Positions 17,733-25,599 of a DNA stretch of 64,000 nucleotides are shown piece by piece. This stretch comes from Stappia indica (GTDB lineage Bacteria > Pseudomonadota > Alphaproteobacteria > Rhizobiales > Stappiaceae): NCBI RefSeq assembly GCF_009789575.1, contig NZ_CP046908.1, positions 2,893,001-2,957,000 of the forward strand. Direction: 5' to 3'. The translations under genes and the position numbers were made by a program. A model generated the notes under the pieces. That model had not been told where the DNA came from. It made no database searches and saw nothing but the letters and a program-made list of their open reading frames with translations. Position 1 is the first letter of the stretch. Each line of letters begins with the position of its first letter.

Positions 17733-19793
17733 ATGACGGCAGGCGATACGGCACGACCGGAAGTGGCTTGGCCCGTTGAGGGGCTGCATGCCGCTATCAT
17801 CGCCGCGTCCCAGGATCCCATCTATTTCTGCACGCCCGACTACATCATCCGCGAGGCCAACGATCCTTACGTGATCATCGGCGGCATGACCCGGGAGGAG
17901 GCCATCGGCCGCACCGTGCAGGAGGTTGCCGGCGCCGGCGCCTTTCCGCGCCGCGCCCCCTACCTGGAGAGAGCGCTTTCCGGTCAGGCCTCCGTGCTCC
18001 AGGACTGGGTCAATGTGCCCGGCCAGGGCCGCCGCTTCTTCGACGTGCGCTATCAGCCGGTGCACGATGCGGATGGCCGCCTGCTCGGCGTCGCCGCCTA
18101 CGGGCGGGACATCACCGACCTGAAGAAGGCGGAGGAGGTGCTGCGCCTCTACGAGAGCGCCGTCACCCAGATGTCGGACCGCCTGTCCATCGTCGACCGC
18201 GACTATCGCTACATCCTGACCAACGACAGCAATGCCCGCTGGCACGGCTGCACCGCGGACAGTTTTCGCGGCCGTTCGCTCATCGAGATCGTGGGCGTGG
18301 AGCGCTTTGCCGCCGAGATCCGCCCCTGGCTCGATCGCTGCCTTGCCGGGGAGACGGTGGAATACGACTTCCACGACACGGCGCCGGACGGTGCCCCCGT
18401 CGTGATGGATGCCCGCCTGCAGCCGTTCCGCAATGGCGACGGCGAGATCGAGGCGGCCGTCGTCACCCTGCGCGACGTCACCGAGACGCGCCGCCTGTCG
18501 GAGCGGCTGGAGCGCCTGGCCTTGCAGGACGACCTCACCGGCATCGCCAACCGCCGGGCCTTCGAGACCGGGCTGGAGCGGCGCGTCGCCGCCTTTCGGC
18601 AGGATGGCAGCGCCGGCTTCAGTGTCGTCTTCATCGATCTCGACGGCTTCAAGCTGGTCAACGACACTGCCGGCCACGGCGCCGGCGACCGCTTCCTGCA
18701 AGACATCGCCCGCCTGTTGCGGCAATCGTCGGGCGAGGATGTCGAGGTGGCGCGCATCGGCGGCGACGAGTTCGGCCTGATCATCGACAGCACCCTGCCC
18801 CTGGCGGCGCATGCGATCTGCAATCGCCTCCTTTCCGCCTTCGAGGGCTATCGCCTCGTCTGGGAAGACCTGACCTTCCGCAGCAGCGCCAGCATCGGCA
18901 TCGCTTCGGTGGTGCCCGAGGACGACGAGGCGGCCCGTCAGGCGCTGACGGTCGGCCGGGTGCTGCAATGGGCGGATTTCGCCTGCATGCAGGCCAAGGC
19001 CGCCGGCGGCCACCGTATCGTCTCCCATGACGGAACGGGAAAAACTGGCGACGACCGCAAGGCCGAGATCCATCATCTGCTCGCCGTGGAACGGGCAATC
19101 GCCGGCGAAGGCTTCCTGCTGCACGCCATGACGATCGTCGACCTTGGCAGCGGTGCGCCGGTGATGCAGGAGGTGCTGCCGCGCGTCGCCGCCGGCGACG
19201 GCGAGTTGCACGGCCCCTCGATGATCCGCTCGACCGCCGAACGTCACGGATTGATGCGGTCGGTCGACCGGCTGGTGGTCGATGCCGTGCTCTCGCGCCT
19301 CGAAACGGGCGGGAGCGACGGACTGCCGGTTGCCGTCGACGTGTCGGCGGAGACCCTGCACAGCCCGGTCTTTGCGCGTCAGCTCGTCGGCCGGCTGGAG
19401 CGCTCGCCCGAGCTGGCGCGGTCCCTGGTCTTCGAGGTCTCGGAAACCGCCCTTTCGCGGCTGAAGCCCGAGGCGTGGAACCTGATGACCGACCTGCGCA
19501 CGCTCGGCTGCCGCATCGCGCTCGATCATTTCGGACGGGGCATGGCGGGCTTCACCCAGCTGCGCGCCAATGCCTTCGACCTCATCAAGATCGACCGGTT
19601 GCTGACGGCCGGGCTTGCCGGCGATCCGGTCAAGCGGGCCGCCGTCTCGGGTGTCGTCGGCCTTGCCGAGGCGCTGGGCCTGCCGACGGTCGCCGAATAC
19701 GTCACCGAGCCGCTGCACCTCGATATTCTCAAGGGGCTCGGAGTCGCCTATGCACAAGGCCACGCTGTCTCGCCGCCGCAAGCCTGGTCCTGA
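17733..19793 (+). CDS. PAS-PAS-GGDEF protein with degenerate EAL domain
   Basis: 686 residues without membrane segments. PAS-like sensor domains occupy about 15-130 and 140-255, a GGDEF domain about 262-430 and an EAL-like domain about 445-680. The cyclase signature RIGGDEF (343-347) is intact, so diguanylate cyclase activity is expected; no RxxD inhibitory site is visible. The EAL part looks inactive as a phosphodiesterase: EAL reads EVL (480-482), the usual NxS asparagine is Asp536, and the DDFG pair is DHFG (His599), though Lys619 of the IKID block is kept. ATG at 17733 is preferred over an in-frame upstream ATG at 17673. The gene is divergent from the RlpA-like gene. Confidence 0.88.
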   Translation: MTAGDTARPEVAWPVEGLHAAIIAASQDPIYFCTPDYIIREANDPYVIIGGMTREEAIGRTVQEVAGAGAFPRRAPYLERALSGQASVLQDWVNVPGQGRRFFDVRYQPVHDADGRLLGVAAYGRDITDLKKAEEVLRLYESAVTQMSDRLSIVDRDYRYILTNDSNARWHGCTADSFRGRSLIEIVGVERFAAEIRPWLDRCLAGETVEYDFHDTAPDGAPVVMDARLQPFRNGDGEIEAAVVTLRDVTETRRLSERLERLALQDDLTGIANRRAFETGLERRVAAFRQDGSAGFSVVFIDLDGFKLVNDTAGHGAGDRFLQDIARLLRQSSGEDVEVARIGGDEFGLIIDSTLPLAAHAICNRLLSAFEGYRLVWEDLTFRSSASIGIASVVPEDDEAARQALTVGRVLQWADFACMQAKAAGGHRIVSHDGTGKTGDDRKAEIHHLLAVERAIAGEGFLLHAMTIVDLGSGAPVMQEVLPRVAAGDGELHGPSMIRSTAERHGLMRSVDRLVVDAVLSRLETGGSDGLPVAVDVSAETLHSPVFARQLVGRLERSPELARSLVFEVSETALSRLKPEAWNLMTDLRTLGCRIALDHFGRGMAGFTQLRANAFDLIKIDRLLTAGLAGDPVKRAAVSGVVGLAEALGLPTVAEYVTEPLHLDILKGLGVAYAQGHAVSPPQAWS

Positions 19794-19800
19794 TCCGGCG

Positions 19801-20883
19801 TCACGCCGGCCCGCCCTCCTCGAAGGTCTCTCCGGCAAACCGTGCCTGCGCCTCGGCCAGCAGCGCCGTGCGGGCTGTACCTTCCACGGCCGAAAGCCGC
19901 GCCCGCCACACCGCCTTGCGCCAGCGTTTCGGCAAGGCCGCTGCCCCCGGCATCGCGTCGATCCGCTCCTGCACCGCGGCGAGCCATCCGGCCGCCTCGG
20001 CGCGTCGCTCTAGGCGCACCAGCGCCTGCCCGACCGCAAGCCCGTAGCCCGGGTTGATGCGTGCGTAAGGGTCGGCAAGCGCGGCCGCCACGGCCTCCGC
20101 TACCGCCTTGCCCGTTCCGCTGCCCTCTTCCACGGCCTCAGCCACCGTTTCGGCAAAGCCTGCGAAACGGGCGAGATCGGCCGTTTCGTCGCCCGCGATC
20201 AGCCCGCGCTCGGCGCAAAGCCCGCCGAGATCGCGGGTAAACCCGGCGATCAGCTTGCGGGCGATGTTCAGCGTGTAGAGATGGTCGTGGCTGGCATGGG
20301 ACGAGACGAGGCGGAGAACCTTCACCTGTTCCGGCAGATCATGGCCGCTCAGCGCCACTGCACCGGCCGTATCCGTTGCATCGAGAATGCCGAAGACCAG
20401 CGTCAGGTCCGGGCCTTCTGCGGCGCGTTGCAACCGCGCGCCCAGGTCGGGGGCGGTGGCCATCGCCGCGCTCCGCACCGCGCCGCTCTGACTGCCCGGC
20501 CGGCCGAGCACCAGCTCCGGGCCGAAGGCGAAGGCCCGTCCGTCGCCGCGCCGCAGGGCTGTCGCAAGCGCACCATAGGCGCCCTTGGAAGCGCCGTAAT
20601 GGACGAGCCGCGATGCCTTGGAGGCTTTCGCAGCCCGATCGATGGCGCGGTCGATGGCCGCCTCGCAGCCGAGATACCAGACCGGGTCGGGGCAGTTGAG
20701 GAACAGGCAGGCATGGCGGGTGTTGGCGAACAGCCGCTCCAGCCCGAAGCGGCCCGGCGGCACGCGCACCTGCGAGAACACCACGGCAAGGCAGTCGCTT
20801 CCCCCGGCAGGGACGGCGTTGTAGCGCCAGACCAGGCCGCTGTCCGGGTCGTGTCCCTCGTCTGGCTGCCTGCCCTCGTCCAT
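19801..20883 (-). CDS. Unknown protein with alpha/beta-hydrolase-like GxSxG motif
   Basis: I do not recognise a named family. The 360-residue protein starts with a charged segment, then a beta-strand-like CLAVVFSQV and the sequence VHYGASKGAYGALATAL, in which GASKG (Ser99) resembles a hydrolase nucleophile elbow. A later LVSSHASHDH block could supply the histidine, and DLTLVFGILDATD an acid. The C-terminal third is Ala/Glu/Arg-rich and helical, resembling a TPR-type tail. There is no signal peptide. Its ATG lies 8 bases after the SulP stop codon, so it is almost certainly cotranslated with the transporter. A role linked to sulfur oxyanion transport is only guilt by association. Confidence 0.6.
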   Translation of the reverse strand: MDEGRQPDEGHDPDSGLVWRYNAVPAGGSDCLAVVFSQVRVPPGRFGLERLFANTRHACLFLNCPDPVWYLGCEAAIDRAIDRAAKASKASRLVHYGASKGAYGALATALRRGDGRAFAFGPELVLGRPGSQSGAVRSAAMATAPDLGARLQRAAEGPDLTLVFGILDATDTAGAVALSGHDLPEQVKVLRLVSSHASHDHLYTLNIARKLIAGFTRDLGGLCAERGLIAGDETADLARFAGFAETVAEAVEEGSGTGKAVAEAVAAALADPYARINPGYGLAVGQALVRLERRAEAAGWLAAVQERIDAMPGAAALPKRWRKAVWRARLSAVEGTARTALLAEAQARFAGETFEEGGPA

Positions 20884-20891
20884 TGCCCGCC

Positions 20892-22676
20892 TCAGATTTC
20901 CGGGCCGATCCAGAAGTCGGCCTTGGTCGCCTTGCGCGGCTTCCGCGCCTCGGCGATATGCGCGGTGCTCGGATCGAGCGCGGCGAAGGCCTCGTACTGG
21001 GTCAGGAACACCTTGCCGTTGAGGTGGGTGAGGAAGTCGGTGCGCTGCAACCGGTCCATCACCGGACCCTTGACCTCCGACAGGTGGAAGCCGACCTCGG
21101 CGTCGGCCAGCCGGCGGCTGATCTCCTCCAGGCTCTCCAGAGCCGAGGCGTCGATCTCGTTGACCGCGGTGCACATCAGCACGACATGCCGCAGCTGCGG
21201 GCGCTCGGCGACCAGCTCGGTCAGCCGGTCTTCCAGGAACCGGCTGTTGGCGAAGAACAGGCTCTCGTCGACCCGCAGGGTGAGCACGGTCTCGCCGGTG
21301 ATCACCTTGTGCCGGTTGATGTTGCGGAAATGCTCGGTCCCCGGGACGATGCCGACGATGGCCATGTGCGGCCGGGTGCTGCGATACAGATGCAGCGCCA
21401 GCGACACGCCGACGCCGACGGTGACGCCGGTCTCCACGCCGAGGGCGAGCGTCGCCAGGATCGTTGCCGCCATGGCCGCGAAGTCGCTGCGCGAATAGGC
21501 CCAGACCCGGCGGAGCGCCTTCAGGTCGACCAGCGACAGCACGGCGACGATGATCGTGGCGGCCAGCGTCGCCTGCGGCAGTTCTGAAATCAGCGGCGTC
21601 AGGAACAGCGTGGCCAGCGCGATGCCGATGGCGGTGAAGGCGCCGGCCGCCGGCGTCGCCGCGCCCGCATCGAAATTCACCACCGAGCGCGCGAAGCCGC
21701 CGGTCACCGGATAGCCGCCGGAAATGCCGGAGGCGATGTTGGTCGCGCCGAGCCCGATCAGCTCCTGGTCCGGGACGATGCGCTGGCGTTTCTTCGCCGC
21801 CAGCGTCTGCGCGACGGAGACCGATTCCACGAAGCCGATCACCGAGATCAGCAGGGCGGGCACCACCAGCTGGCCCCACAGCTGCGGGTCGAGCGGCGGC
21901 AGCGCGGGCGCCGGCAGGCCGGAGGGAATGTGGCCGACCAGCTTCACGCCCTTGTCGCCGAGGGAAAAGACATGGGCCGCCAGCGTCGTTGCGGCCACCG
22001 CCGCCACCGGGCCGGACTTGGCGATGATGTCGGCAAGCCGCGGCCGCAGGCCCGCCCGCACCAGCGCCGGCTTCAGCCCGCTGCGCACCCAGAACAGGAA
22101 GAGCGTCACCGGCACGCCTATCGCCAGCGCATAGGGGTTGGCATTGCCGAGGTTAGCGGCAAGCCCGCTGCCGATCTCCACCATCGTGCTGCCCGAGCCG
22201 CCGATGCCCAGGATGTGCTTCAGCTGCCCGGCGGCGATGATCAGCCCGCTTGCGGTGATGAAGCCGGAGATCACCGGGTGGCTCAGCAGGTTGGCGAGAA
22301 AGCCGAGGCGAAACAGGCCCATGGCAACCAGCATTGCTCCGGACAGCAGCGCCAGAACGATCGCCGCACCGAGATATTCGGGCGTGCCCTGCGCCGCGAT
22401 CTCGCCCACCGCCGAGGCGGTCATCAACGACACGACGGCCACAGGTCCCACGGCCAGCGCCCGGCTGGTGCCGAACAGCGCATAGGCGACGAGCGGCAGG
22501 ATCGAGGCGTAAAGGCCGACTTCCGGCGGCAGTCCGGCCAGCAGCGCATAGGCGAGCGACTGCGGGATCAGCATGATCGTCACGATCAGCGCCGCGATCA
22601 GGTCGTCGGTCGCCGTGTCGCGGCCATAGGTGCGGCCCCAGTCGAGGATCGGCAGATAGGAGGCAAGGCGTGTCAT
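20892..22676 (-). CDS. SulP-family anion transporter with STAS domain
   Basis: 594-residue inner-membrane protein. Residues 1-410 hold 10-12 hydrophobic segments with the SulP signatures MLIPQSLAYALLAGLPPEVGLYAS, ALAVGPVAVVS, and GISGGYPVTGGFARS. A cytoplasmic STAS domain follows at about 435-550 (VLMCTAVNEIDASALESLEEI). The family moves sulfate or other inorganic anions. Next to a sulfide-oxidising set it may handle sulfite or sulfate made by that pathway; that is inference. The stop codon is followed after 8 bases by the unknown hydrolase-like gene. ATG at 22676. Confidence 0.9.
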   Translation of the reverse strand: MTRLASYLPILDWGRTYGRDTATDDLIAALIVTIMLIPQSLAYALLAGLPPEVGLYASILPLVAYALFGTSRALAVGPVAVVSLMTASAVGEIAAQGTPEYLGAAIVLALLSGAMLVAMGLFRLGFLANLLSHPVISGFITASGLIIAAGQLKHILGIGGSGSTMVEIGSGLAANLGNANPYALAIGVPVTLFLFWVRSGLKPALVRAGLRPRLADIIAKSGPVAAVAATTLAAHVFSLGDKGVKLVGHIPSGLPAPALPPLDPQLWGQLVVPALLISVIGFVESVSVAQTLAAKKRQRIVPDQELIGLGATNIASGISGGYPVTGGFARSVVNFDAGAATPAAGAFTAIGIALATLFLTPLISELPQATLAATIIVAVLSLVDLKALRRVWAYSRSDFAAMAATILATLALGVETGVTVGVGVSLALHLYRSTRPHMAIVGIVPGTEHFRNINRHKVITGETVLTLRVDESLFFANSRFLEDRLTELVAERPQLRHVVLMCTAVNEIDASALESLEEISRRLADAEVGFHLSEVKGPVMDRLQRTDFLTHLNGKVFLTQYEAFAALDPSTAHIAEARKPRKATKADFWIGPEI

Positions 22677-22800
22677 GTCGAAGCCGGAACCGCGTGTCGC
22701 AAAAGGAAAGTGCGCCGCCCGCTGGCGGGCGGCGCAACCGGGAGGCCCCGCCAGGTAGGGGGGCGGAAGGTGTGCGTCCGGCTGGCCTTGCGGCCGGCCG

Positions 22801-22832
22801 ACGGTTCAGCCGGCCAACGTTTCAGCCGGCCA
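22801..22832. repeat. Two tandem 16-bp repeats ending at the DUF442 stop codon
   Basis: Copies at 22801-22816 and 22817-22832 differ at one position (ACGGTTCAGCCGGCCA and ACGTTTCAGCCGGCCA); a third partial copy (AAGTTTCACCC) runs into the stop codon of the DUF442 gene at 22838. Each unit carries TCA, a stop codon on the minus strand. It looks like a local duplication of the gene's end. Confidence 0.7.
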
Positions 22833-22837
22833 AAGTT

Positions 22838-23278
22838 TCACCCAGGAAGACCGTGATCGGCAATCTGGCGCAGCGCCGGGGCAAGGCCGGACAGGTCGTA
22901 GCCGGCATCCGCCGCCATGCGCACCAGCTCGGCCGGGTCGCGGTCGCCGGCCTGGGACAGGGCCCACAGGTTGATCGAGCGCGTGCCGGTACGGCAGAAG
23001 GCGAAGACCGGACCGCCGGCCGTCTCCAGCGCCTCATGGAAGCCGCGGATCGTGTCGGGCGTGATGCCTTCGCGGCCCGTGACCGGCAGGGCCGTATAGG
23101 CAAGGCCGGCCTCGGCGGCGGCGCGCGCGATCTCCGCGCCGGCCGGCTGGTCGGGAGCTTCCCCGTCCGGGCGGTTGTTGACGATCGCGACGAAGCCCGC
23201 GTCGCGGATCGCCGCGACATCCTCCGGCTGGATCTGGAACGATACGGTGAGGGTGTCGTCGACCCGGGCGCTCTGCAT
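22838..23278 (-). CDS. TIGR01244/DUF442 sulfurtransferase-like protein
   Basis: 146-residue protein of the DUF442 (beta-lactamase hydrolase-like, TIGR01244) family, related to rhodanese and dual-specificity phosphatase folds. The active-site loop is FCRTGTRS, with the conserved Cys and Arg; IVNNRPDGE is the other family block. In Xylella and Agrobacterium this domain is fused to the persulfide dioxygenase domain of Blh and acts as a sulfurtransferase. Here it is a separate gene 11 bases downstream of the metallo-beta-lactamase gene, an unfused version of the same pair. Confidence 0.88.
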   Translation of the reverse strand: MQSARVDDTLTVSFQIQPEDVAAIRDAGFVAIVNNRPDGEAPDQPAGAEIARAAAEAGLAYTALPVTGREGITPDTIRGFHEALETAGGPVFAFCRTGTRSINLWALSQAGDRDPAELVRMAADAGYDLSGLAPALRQIADHGLPG

Positions 23279-23289
23279 TCTTCCTGTCC

Positions 23290-24183
23290 TTACAATCCGT
23301 TGACCGGCACCTTCAGGAAGGTCCGGCCGCTGTCATCCTTTGGCGGCAGTTTGCCGGCGCGCATGTTGACCTGTATCGAGGGAATGATCAATTTCGGCAT
23401 GTCGAGGGTGGCATCGCGCGCCTGGCGCATCGCCACGAATTCTTCCTCGGTGACGCCGTCGCGCACATGGATGTTGTGCTTGCGCTCCTCGCCCACCGTG
23501 GTTTCCCAGCGGATCTCGCGGCCGTTCGGGCCGTAGTCGTGGCACATGAACAGGCGCGTTTCCTCAGGCAGCGACAGCACCTTGCGGATCGAGTGGTAGA
23601 GCTCGTGCGCGTCGCCTCCGGGAAAGTCGGCCCGGGCGGTGCCGCCGTCGGGCATGAACAGCGTGTCGCCGACGAAGGCGGCGTTGCCCATCACATGGGT
23701 CATGCAGGCCGGGGTATGGCCGGGCGTGTGCATGGCGAAGCAGGTCATGCCGCCGACCGTATAGGTGTCGCCGTCGCGGAACAGGTGGTCGAACTGCGAG
23801 CCGTCGCGCTGGAACTCGGTGCCCTCGTTGAACACCTTGCCGAACGTGTCCTGCACGGTCCTGATGTTCTCGCCGATGCCGATGCGCCCGCCGAGCTTCT
23901 CCTGGATGTAGGGCGCGCCCGACAGGTGGTCGGCATGGACATGGGTCTCGATCAGCCAGTCGACCGTCAGCCCGTTCTCGCGGACGAAGTCGATGATCCG
24001 GTCGGCGGACTCGTAGGAAATGCGACCGGCGGCGTAGTCGATATCCATCACGCTGTCGACGACGGCGCAGGCCTTCGATCCCGGATCCTGGACCACATAG
24101 GAGATCGTGTTGGTCTTGGGGTCGAAGAAGGCGGTGACCTCGGGCCGGGTCGCCGGGTCGAGAGGATAGGTCGTCTCGGTCAT
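23290..24183 (-). CDS. ETHE1/Blh-like metallo-beta-lactamase, probable persulfide dioxygenase
   Basis: 297 residues. The metal-binding motif THVHADHLSG (His81, His83, Asp85, His86), the second histidine in MHTPGHTPACMT, the VGDTLFMPDGGTARADFPGGD block and MCHDYGP match the ETHE1/Blh persulfide dioxygenases, which oxidise glutathione persulfide to sulfite with non-haem iron. The start is ATG 24183, with GGAG nine bases upstream; ATG 24198 is an alternative. It lies between the YeeE pair and the DUF442 gene, all minus strand, under probable BigR control. Confidence 0.9.
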   Translation of the reverse strand: MTETTYPLDPATRPEVTAFFDPKTNTISYVVQDPGSKACAVVDSVMDIDYAAGRISYESADRIIDFVRENGLTVDWLIETHVHADHLSGAPYIQEKLGGRIGIGENIRTVQDTFGKVFNEGTEFQRDGSQFDHLFRDGDTYTVGGMTCFAMHTPGHTPACMTHVMGNAAFVGDTLFMPDGGTARADFPGGDAHELYHSIRKVLSLPEETRLFMCHDYGPNGREIRWETTVGEERKHNIHVRDGVTEEEFVAMRQARDATLDMPKLIIPSIQVNMRAGKLPPKDDSGRTFLKVPVNGL

Positions 24184-24238
24184 CGTGGGATGCTCCATCG
24201 GTCTCGATATCGGTTGAGAGACTATGCGGGAGGCCGCG

Positions 24239-24676
24239 TCAGGCGGCCTGCGGTCGTTGCATGCGCCGGGCCTCAAGAAGACGCACCGCGGCGATTGCCG
24301 CTGTCAGCGCGCCGGCGAAAGCCAGCGGTTCGATCCGGCCGAGGCCGAGCGCCGGCACCACGCCGCCCGGGCAGAAGCCGGCAATGCCCCAGCCGATGCC
24401 GAACAGCGCCGAACCGCCGATGAGCCGGCCATCGAGGGTGATGCGGGCCGGCAGCGAGAAGCTCGTCGCCAATGCCGGCGCCGGACGGGCCAGCACCAGC
24501 CGGTAACCGATCACGGTGACCAGCAGCGCACCGCCCATGACGAAGGCGAGCGAGGGATCCCAGCTGCCGGCGAAGTCGAAGAAGTTCAGGACCTTGGCCG
24601 GATTGGCCATGCCCGACAGCAGGAGCCCGGCGCCGAACAGGAGGCCGATGAGAAAGGCGGAAGCGATGCGGATCAT
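24239..24676 (-). CDS. YeeE/YedE family half-transporter (second of pair)
   Basis: 145-residue membrane protein with four hydrophobic segments and the GIAGFCPGGVVPALG motif, whose cysteine is the conserved YeeE/YedE (DUF6691-type) residue. Members of this group carry thiosulfate or other reduced sulfur species. The partner half-protein lies immediately upstream with a 3-base gap, so the two probably form one heteromeric transporter. ATG at 24676. Confidence 0.87.
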   Translation of the reverse strand: MIRIASAFLIGLLFGAGLLLSGMANPAKVLNFFDFAGSWDPSLAFVMGGALLVTVIGYRLVLARPAPALATSFSLPARITLDGRLIGGSALFGIGWGIAGFCPGGVVPALGLGRIEPLAFAGALTAAIAAVRLLEARRMQRPQAA

Positions 24677-24679
24677 CGG

Positions 24680-25123
24680 TCAGGCTCCAAGAACGTGGCG
24701 GACGAGAAAGACGGTGACGGCGGTGGTTGCCATGAAGGTCAGCGTGGCGGCGATCGAGCGGACCGAAAACCGTGCCATGCCGCAGACGCCGTGGCCGGAC
24801 GGGCAGCCGTTGGCATAGGACACGCCGATGCCGGCGATCAGGCCGCCGGCCACCAGCATCGGCAGTGAGACGGGCACCTCGATCTCGGGCAGGCTGCCCG
24901 TCGCGGCCAGGAGCACCAGCGGCGAGGCGATCATGCCTGCAAGAAACGCCAGGCGCCACCCTCTCTCGCCGGCCGCGGCCGCGCCGCCCGCATAGGGCGG
25001 CAGCAGGCCGGCGATCATGCCGCTGATACCCGCAATCCGCCCCAGAAGCGCCATGGTCAGCACCGCGGCGAGGCCGATCAGCATGCCGCCCAGGGCTGAA
25101 GTAAGGGGAGTGAACTCGCTCAT
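24680..25123 (-). CDS. YeeE/YedE family half-transporter (first of pair)
   Basis: 147 residues, about four membrane segments, with the motif SYANGCPSGHGVCGMAR, which gives two of the family's conserved cysteines. It is the first gene of the minus-strand sulfur unit (two YeeE halves, metallo-beta-lactamase, DUF442), transcribed divergently from bigR, so its promoter lies in the 149 bases up to bigR. A role in uptake or export of a reduced sulfur compound follows from the family; direction and substrate are unknown. Confidence 0.87.
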   Translation of the reverse strand: MSEFTPLTSALGGMLIGLAAVLTMALLGRIAGISGMIAGLLPPYAGGAAAAGERGWRLAFLAGMIASPLVLLAATGSLPEIEVPVSLPMLVAGGLIAGIGVSYANGCPSGHGVCGMARFSVRSIAATLTFMATTAVTVFLVRHVLGA

Positions 25124-25244
25124 GTCGACGTCTCGCCAAACGGTGTTTTTGGGATTTTTCGAGGCTGTGACTCGCGACTTCTGTCAATGGCACTTTGGCA
25201 CAGTTGCGACTCGCTGACCCATAAGGGCTTCCTCGAATGGAAAA

Positions 25245-25261
25245 TATATGCGAGCCATATA
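25245..25261. promoter_or_regulatory. AT-rich palindrome, candidate BigR operator
   Basis: TATATG (25245-25250), five bases, CATATA (25256-25261): a perfect 6+6 inverted repeat in an AT-rich patch, 12 bases before the preferred bigR ATG and within the divergent intergenic region. BigR/SqrR repressors are known to bind AT-rich palindromes at their own promoters; assignment here is by position and composition. Confidence 0.5.
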
Positions 25262-25272
25262 AATTAGCAAGA

Positions 25273-25599
25273 ATGAATATTCAAGAGATGGAAAGTAAGG
25301 CCGACGAGGCCGCCGCTCTGCTCGCGTCGATGGCCAACAGCCGCCGACTGCTGGTGCTGTGCCATCTCGTGCGCGGCGAACACTGCGTCGGCGCACTGGC
25401 CGAACGGGTCGGCCTCAGCCAGTCGGCCCTGTCCCAGCACCTTGCGAAAATGCGGGTCCAGGGCCTGGTCGAAGCCCGGCGCGAGGGCCAGACGGTCTAT
25501 TACAGTCTGGCCAGCACGGAGGTGCTTGCCGTTCTCGAGACGCTCTACGGCATCTATTGCGGGGTCGATGCCGGTTCCGAGGGCGCCGTCGGCGCCTGA
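25273..25599 (+). CDS. bigR: BigR/SqrR-type sulfide-responsive ArsR repressor
   Basis: 108-residue winged-helix regulator of the ArsR family. The recognition helix region is VGLSQSALSQHLAKMR, and the wing is ARREGQTVYYSLAS. The two cysteines that form the redox/persulfide switch in BigR and SqrR are both present, in LLVLCHLVRGEHC (first) and LYGIYCGVD (second); an extra Cys lies at GEHC. It should repress the divergent sulfur unit and itself until sulfide or persulfide accumulates. I prefer ATG 25273 (MNIQEMESKADEAA); an in-frame ATG at 25237 would place the palindrome inside the gene. The last 46 bases overlap the convergent DedA-PAP2 gene. Confidence 0.88.
   Translation: MNIQEMESKADEAAALLASMANSRRLLVLCHLVRGEHCVGALAERVGLSQSALSQHLAKMRVQGLVEARREGQTVYYSLASTEVLAVLETLYGIYCGVDAGSEGAVGA

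Noticed and set aside
17688-19838. 716-codon minus-strand frame opposite the GGDEF-EAL gene
   Set aside because: Shadow of the real gene; no ribosome site and no recognisable domain.
19801-21879. Single 692-residue protein spanning the unknown gene and the end of SulP
   Set aside because: The frame overlaps SulP in another phase; SulP motifs and the STAS domain are complete, and an ATG at 20883 right after the SulP stop codon explains the 360-residue gene.
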